Positions 6,431-7,740 of a stretch of DNA of 7,740 nucleotides are shown in pieces. The notes beneath the pieces are model-generated. The model made no database searches. It saw nothing but the letters and a program-made list of their open reading frames with translations, and was not told the DNA's origin. Position 1 is the stretch's first letter. Each line of letters begins with the position of its first letter. Source of the stretch: an uncultured Bacilli bacterium (GTDB taxonomy: Bacteria; Bacillota_I; Bacilli_A; RF39; UBA660); assembly GCA_934167785.1 (NCBI GenBank), contig CAKPLX010000054.1, positions 1 through 7,740 on the forward strand, given 5' to 3'. The position numbers and the translations under genes are program-made.

Positions 6431-6449
6431 TAAGTAATAAATTTATAAG

Positions 6450-6556
6450 AAATTTAAGGTTCTTCGAATTTTAAGACAAAACTTAATTTAGTGAAAATAT
6501 TGAGGGATACTGTACTTTGTACGATATTCTCTTTTTTCTTTTCGAAGAACAAATTT
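6450..6556. repeat. Large interrupted palindrome downstream of the regulator
   Basis: GTTCTTCGAA (6459-6468) is the exact reverse complement of TTCGAAGAAC (6541-6550). The pairing extends outward by AAATTT (6450-6455 with 6551-6556) after a three-base bulge, giving a 16-bp stem enclosing 72 bases. An inner terminator hairpin lies at 6502-6531. It could be a folded 3' end of the operon mRNA or a small relic palindromic element. No transposase or target duplication is seen. Confidence 0.6.
6502..6542 (+). terminator. Terminator of the transporter-regulator operon
   Basis: GAGGGATACTGTAC and GTACGATATTCTC fold around a TTT loop: a GTAC/GTAC inner helix, a GAG/CTC base with G-U pairs, and small bulges between. 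CTTTTTTCTTTT follows, typical of an intrinsic terminator. A second small hairpin, TGATA/TATCA (6557-6570) followed by GTTTTT, may act as backup. Confidence 0.55.
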
Positions 6557-6599
6557 TGATAAGTTTATCAGTTTTTATTAATTTTAAAAATTTTTTCCA

Positions 6600-6629
6600 T
6601 AAAAAAATAGCCAGTAAAGTACTAGCTAT
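6600..6629 (-). terminator. Rho-independent terminator of the HU gene
   Basis: On the minus strand ATAGCTAGTA pairs with TACTGGCTAT (one U-G pair) around a CTT loop, followed directly by seven Ts (6607-6601). It starts about 17 bases after the HU stop codon. Confidence 0.85.
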
Positions 6630-6645
6630 CATTTATATTTTTAAA

Positions 6646-6918
6646 CTAATTTAAAGCTTCTTTTAATTTGTTACCAGCTTTGAATCCAGGAACAACACGA
6701 GCAGCGATTTCAACTGCTTCTCCAGTTTGTGGATTACGACCAGTATGAGCTTCTCTTTGCTTAGCAGTAAAAGTTCCAAATCCAACTAAAGTAACTTTTC
6801 CAGATTTTTTTAGTCCTTCCGTAATTCCCTCAACTACAGCTTCTAAAGCTCTTGTAGCATCGGCTTTTGTTAAATCAGCATTTTCAGCAATAAATTCCAC
6901 TAATTCAGCTTTTGTCAT
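6646..6918 (-). CDS. hup: HU-family DNA-binding protein
   Basis: A complete 90-residue HU protein, the small dimeric histone-like protein that bends and compacts DNA throughout the nucleoid. The N-terminal helices run MTKAELVEFIAENADLTKAD onward, the signature GFGTFTAKQR lies at 47-56, the DNA-embracing arm carries RNPQTG (61-66) with the intercalating Pro63, and the protein ends GFKAGNKLKEAL. Length and key residues are normal. The ribosome site GGAGG (6930-6926) is strong. The more G+C-rich codon use compared with neighbours suits a highly expressed gene. It follows spoIVA on the same strand as in Bacillus (hbs, essential there), but is separated by about 660 bp containing an opposing transcription unit and has its own promoter and terminator. 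Confidence 0.98.
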   Translation of the reverse strand: MTKAELVEFIAENADLTKADATRALEAVVEGITEGLKKSGKVTLVGFGTFTAKQREAHTGRNPQTGEAVEIAARVVPGFKAGNKLKEALN

Positions 6919-6945
6919 TTTTATACCTCCATCTAATTAATATAA

Positions 6946-6974
6946 TAAGCATCCTGTTTCTTTTGCTATGCTTA
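6946..6974 (-). other. 5'-end hairpin of the HU mRNA
   Basis: TAAGCAT (6946-6952) and ATGCTTA (6968-6974) are exact reverse complements around 15 bases. With transcription inferred to start near 6975, the stem would sit at the extreme 5' end of the HU transcript, where hairpins commonly protect mRNA from decay. It ends 15 bases before the GGAGG ribosome site. Confidence 0.4.
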
Positions 6975-6981
6975 CATCATT

Positions 6982-7010
6982 AAGATAACATGATTTATTA
7001 AAGAAATCAA
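6982..7010 (-). promoter_or_regulatory. Promoter of the HU gene
   Basis: On the minus strand TTGATT (7010-7005) is followed after exactly 17 bases by TATCTT (6987-6982), extended upstream by TG (TGTTATCTT). This places the start near 6975 and gives a leader of about 57 bases. It diverges from the strong plus-strand promoter at 7101-7129. Confidence 0.6.
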
Positions 7011-7100
7011 TAGCTTTTATCGAAAATATAAGGAAATATTCTTGATTTTAACCAAGGGTTTTCTTTTTAAAAAAATAGCCTAAAAAAAGAAAAAAAACTA

Positions 7101-7129
7101 TTGACAAGTTTAATTTTAAATGATAAAAT
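7101..7129 (+). promoter_or_regulatory. Strong sigma-A promoter driving a non-coding transcript
   Basis: A perfect -35 TTGACA (7101-7106), a 17-base spacer and TAAAAT (7124-7129) with an extended TG two bases upstream (TGATAAAAT), preceded by an A-rich stretch that could serve as an UP element. The inferred start is near 7136. It is the best promoter in the window and reads against spoIVA and away from HU, with no protein gene behind it. Confidence 0.8.
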
Positions 7130-7135
7130 ATAATT

Positions 7136-7491
7136 GCTTAGATAGAAGGGCGGGTATGGTAGCCTACGAGATAGTATGAATATATTGTATTTGTACTGGT
7201 AAAGTTATTTTACTCTTTGTGTAGTAATGTTTTATCTTATTTGCTTCTTCTTTTTTGGTAGAAAAAGTTAAAAAATAACTCTTATCACCATTAGGCAAAA
7301 CAATTGTTTTAAGAAAGAAAACTTAAAAGATAAGAAATTGTAATAAACACTGATAATGTTTATTTAAAGTTTTTTATTAATTGTATTATTTATTAGTGAA
7401 ATATTCTAGTAGGTAATACAGATTATTAGGAAACAGTTCAATTTTTTTCTAAACTCGAATAGATTAGTTTTATCAGGACTAATCTATTTTT
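7136..7491 (+). ncRNA. Candidate structured non-coding RNA, about 355 nt, family unknown
   Basis: Bounded by the promoter at 7101-7129 and the terminator at 7458-7488, with no reading frame longer than 15 codons examined. Pairings seen: GTAAA/TTTAC (7199-7213), AGTTA/TAACT (7266-7280), TTTTAAG/CTTAAAA (7307-7328) nested inside TCTTATC/GATAAGA (7280-7286 with 7329-7335), AATAAACA/TGTTTATT (7342-7364), and a long-range helix in which CCTAC (7163-7167) and GTAT (7154-7157) meet GTAGG (7409-7413) and ATAC (7416-7419). The last brings the ends together, as in compact functional RNAs. The 5' part GGGCGGGTATGGTAGCCTACGA is the most G+C-rich non-coding stretch noticed. I looked for conserved marks of RNase P RNA, tmRNA, SRP RNA, T-box and common riboswitches and found none. 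A diverged 6S-type regulatory RNA is possible, though this is long for one. Ends are approximate. Confidence 0.5.
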
Positions 7492-7495
7492 GTAC
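7458..7495 (+). terminator. Perfect terminator of the candidate ncRNA
   Basis: AATAGATTAGT (7458-7468) pairs exactly with ACTAATCTATT (7478-7488) around a nine-base loop, followed by further Ts (TTTTTGT). On the minus strand no T-run follows, so it is specific for plus-strand transcription. Confidence 0.85.
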
Positions 7496-7505
7496 CTAAT
7501 GAAAT

Positions 7506-7580
7506 AAAAAGACAAGTAACTATATAATGATGTTTGTAAATTTAAGCTGACATCATACAAAAGTTATTTGTCTTTTTTTT
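7506..7580. terminator. Long bidirectional terminator at the spoIVA 3' end
   Basis: AAAAAGACAAgTAACT (7506-7521) pairs with AGTTAtTTGTCTTTTT (7562-7577). The lower-case position is G-U on the plus transcript and a mismatch on the minus one. An inner helix TGATGT/ACATCA (7528-7533 with 7550-7555) extends it. The plus reading ends in eight Ts and the minus reading in TTTTTATTT. Its right arm abuts the spoIVA stop codon, so it terminates spoIVA and also catches read-through of the opposing ncRNA. Confidence 0.8.
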
Positions 7581-7740
7581 ATAATACAATAGCAATCATG
7601 TTATTAGAGCCTTTATTAATTACTTTAGTTAAAGTATTACCTAATTTATATCGAATATTATCAGGCATCATAGATAATTTAGCTTGAATACCTTCCTGAA
7701 CAATTACATCCAAACTTCGACCAAATATCTCACTCTTCCA
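7579..7740 (-). CDS. spoIVA: SpoIVA, stage IV sporulation protein A, C-terminal part
   Basis: The last 53 codons of a minus-strand gene cut by the window edge; the reading frame is open from base 7740 to TAA at 7581-7579. The residues WKSEIFGRSL, IVQEGIQAKL, PDNIRYKLGNTLTKVI and the end MIAIVL match what I know of the SpoIVA C-terminus. SpoIVA is an ATP-hydrolysing protein that polymerises on the outer forespore membrane to make the basement layer of the spore coat, and its C-terminal region helps anchor it there through SpoVM. Full-length proteins are about 490 residues, so only a tenth is seen here. The neighbouring HU gene supports the call, since spoIVA precedes hbs in Bacillus. It marks the host as endospore-forming or recently derived from such a lineage. 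Confidence 0.88.
   Translation of the reverse strand, partial: WKSEIFGRSLDVIVQEGIQAKLSMMPDNIRYKLGNTLTKVINKGSNNMIAIVL

Noticed and set aside
6428..6433. TGA read as Trp (Mollicute code) at the end of the regulator
   Set aside because: TAA follows immediately, so the reading would add one residue only. Conserved Trp positions in the window use TGG, and a spoIVA gene does not fit a Mollicute.
7156..7271. Tiny frames in the ncRNA region: 7156-7179 (MVAYEIV), 7176-7202 (MNILYLYW) and 7227-7271 (MFYLICFFFFGRKS)
   Set aside because: They are 7 to 14 residues long. Only the first has a GGG-like upstream site, and there is no downstream gene they could control as leader peptides.
7136..7491. RNase P RNA, tmRNA, SRP RNA or T-box leader
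   Set aside because: The length suits RNase P RNA or tmRNA, but their conserved segments (such as GAGGAAAGUCC or a T-loop GGTTCGA) and the T-box TGG-ACC-CG signature are not visible.

Overview
The window is very AT-rich DNA, roughly a quarter G+C, from a low-GC Gram-positive bacterium. It uses the standard code: TGA acts as a stop and TGG encodes Trp. The right edge carries the C-terminus of SpoIVA, a spore-coat basement protein, followed on the same strand by the HU gene. That is the order known from Bacillus (spoIVA-hbs), so the host is an endospore-forming Firmicute. Extreme AT content together with 2-hydroxyacyl-CoA dehydratase activase-like genes would fit an Erysipelotrichia- or Coprobacillaceae-type gut anaerobe, but that placement is inference.

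Left part (1-1198): a hairpin-rich stretch with the terminator of an unseen plus-strand gene, then a minus-strand gene for a short, solitary HipA-like kinase. It has its own TTGCTT-17-TATAAT promoter and a terminator overlapping its stop. Centre-left (1199-3185): two overlapping genes for DUF2229 / CoA-enzyme-activase-type cysteine proteins. They share a motif with each other, but no ATPase activase is in the window. A 420-bp gap without a recognisable gene follows, then an unrecognised charged protein (3607-4212) ending in a hairpin terminator.

Centre-right (4359-6430): a compact three-gene operon behind an extended -10 promoter. It encodes two 221-residue membrane proteins that both look like divergent VUT/YhhQ-family (queuosine-precursor-type) transporters, with genes overlapping by four bases, and then an XRE-HTH/S24 regulator. 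The regulator keeps the peptidase Ser but appears to have Arg at the Lys position and no visible Ala-Gly or Cys-Gly cleavage site. A dyad over the -10 box is a candidate operator for it. This is the most system-like unit of the window: a paired, possibly heterodimeric transporter with a built-in regulator.

Right part (6431-7740): a large interrupted palindrome with terminators, the HU gene on the minus strand with its own promoter, and the spoIVA 3' end. The 660 bp between HU and spoIVA hold a strong plus-strand promoter (TTGACA-17-TAAAAT) and a perfect terminator about 355 bases downstream. The sequence between them contains several local and long-range pairings and no credible reading frame: a candidate structured non-coding RNA that matches no RNA family I recognise.
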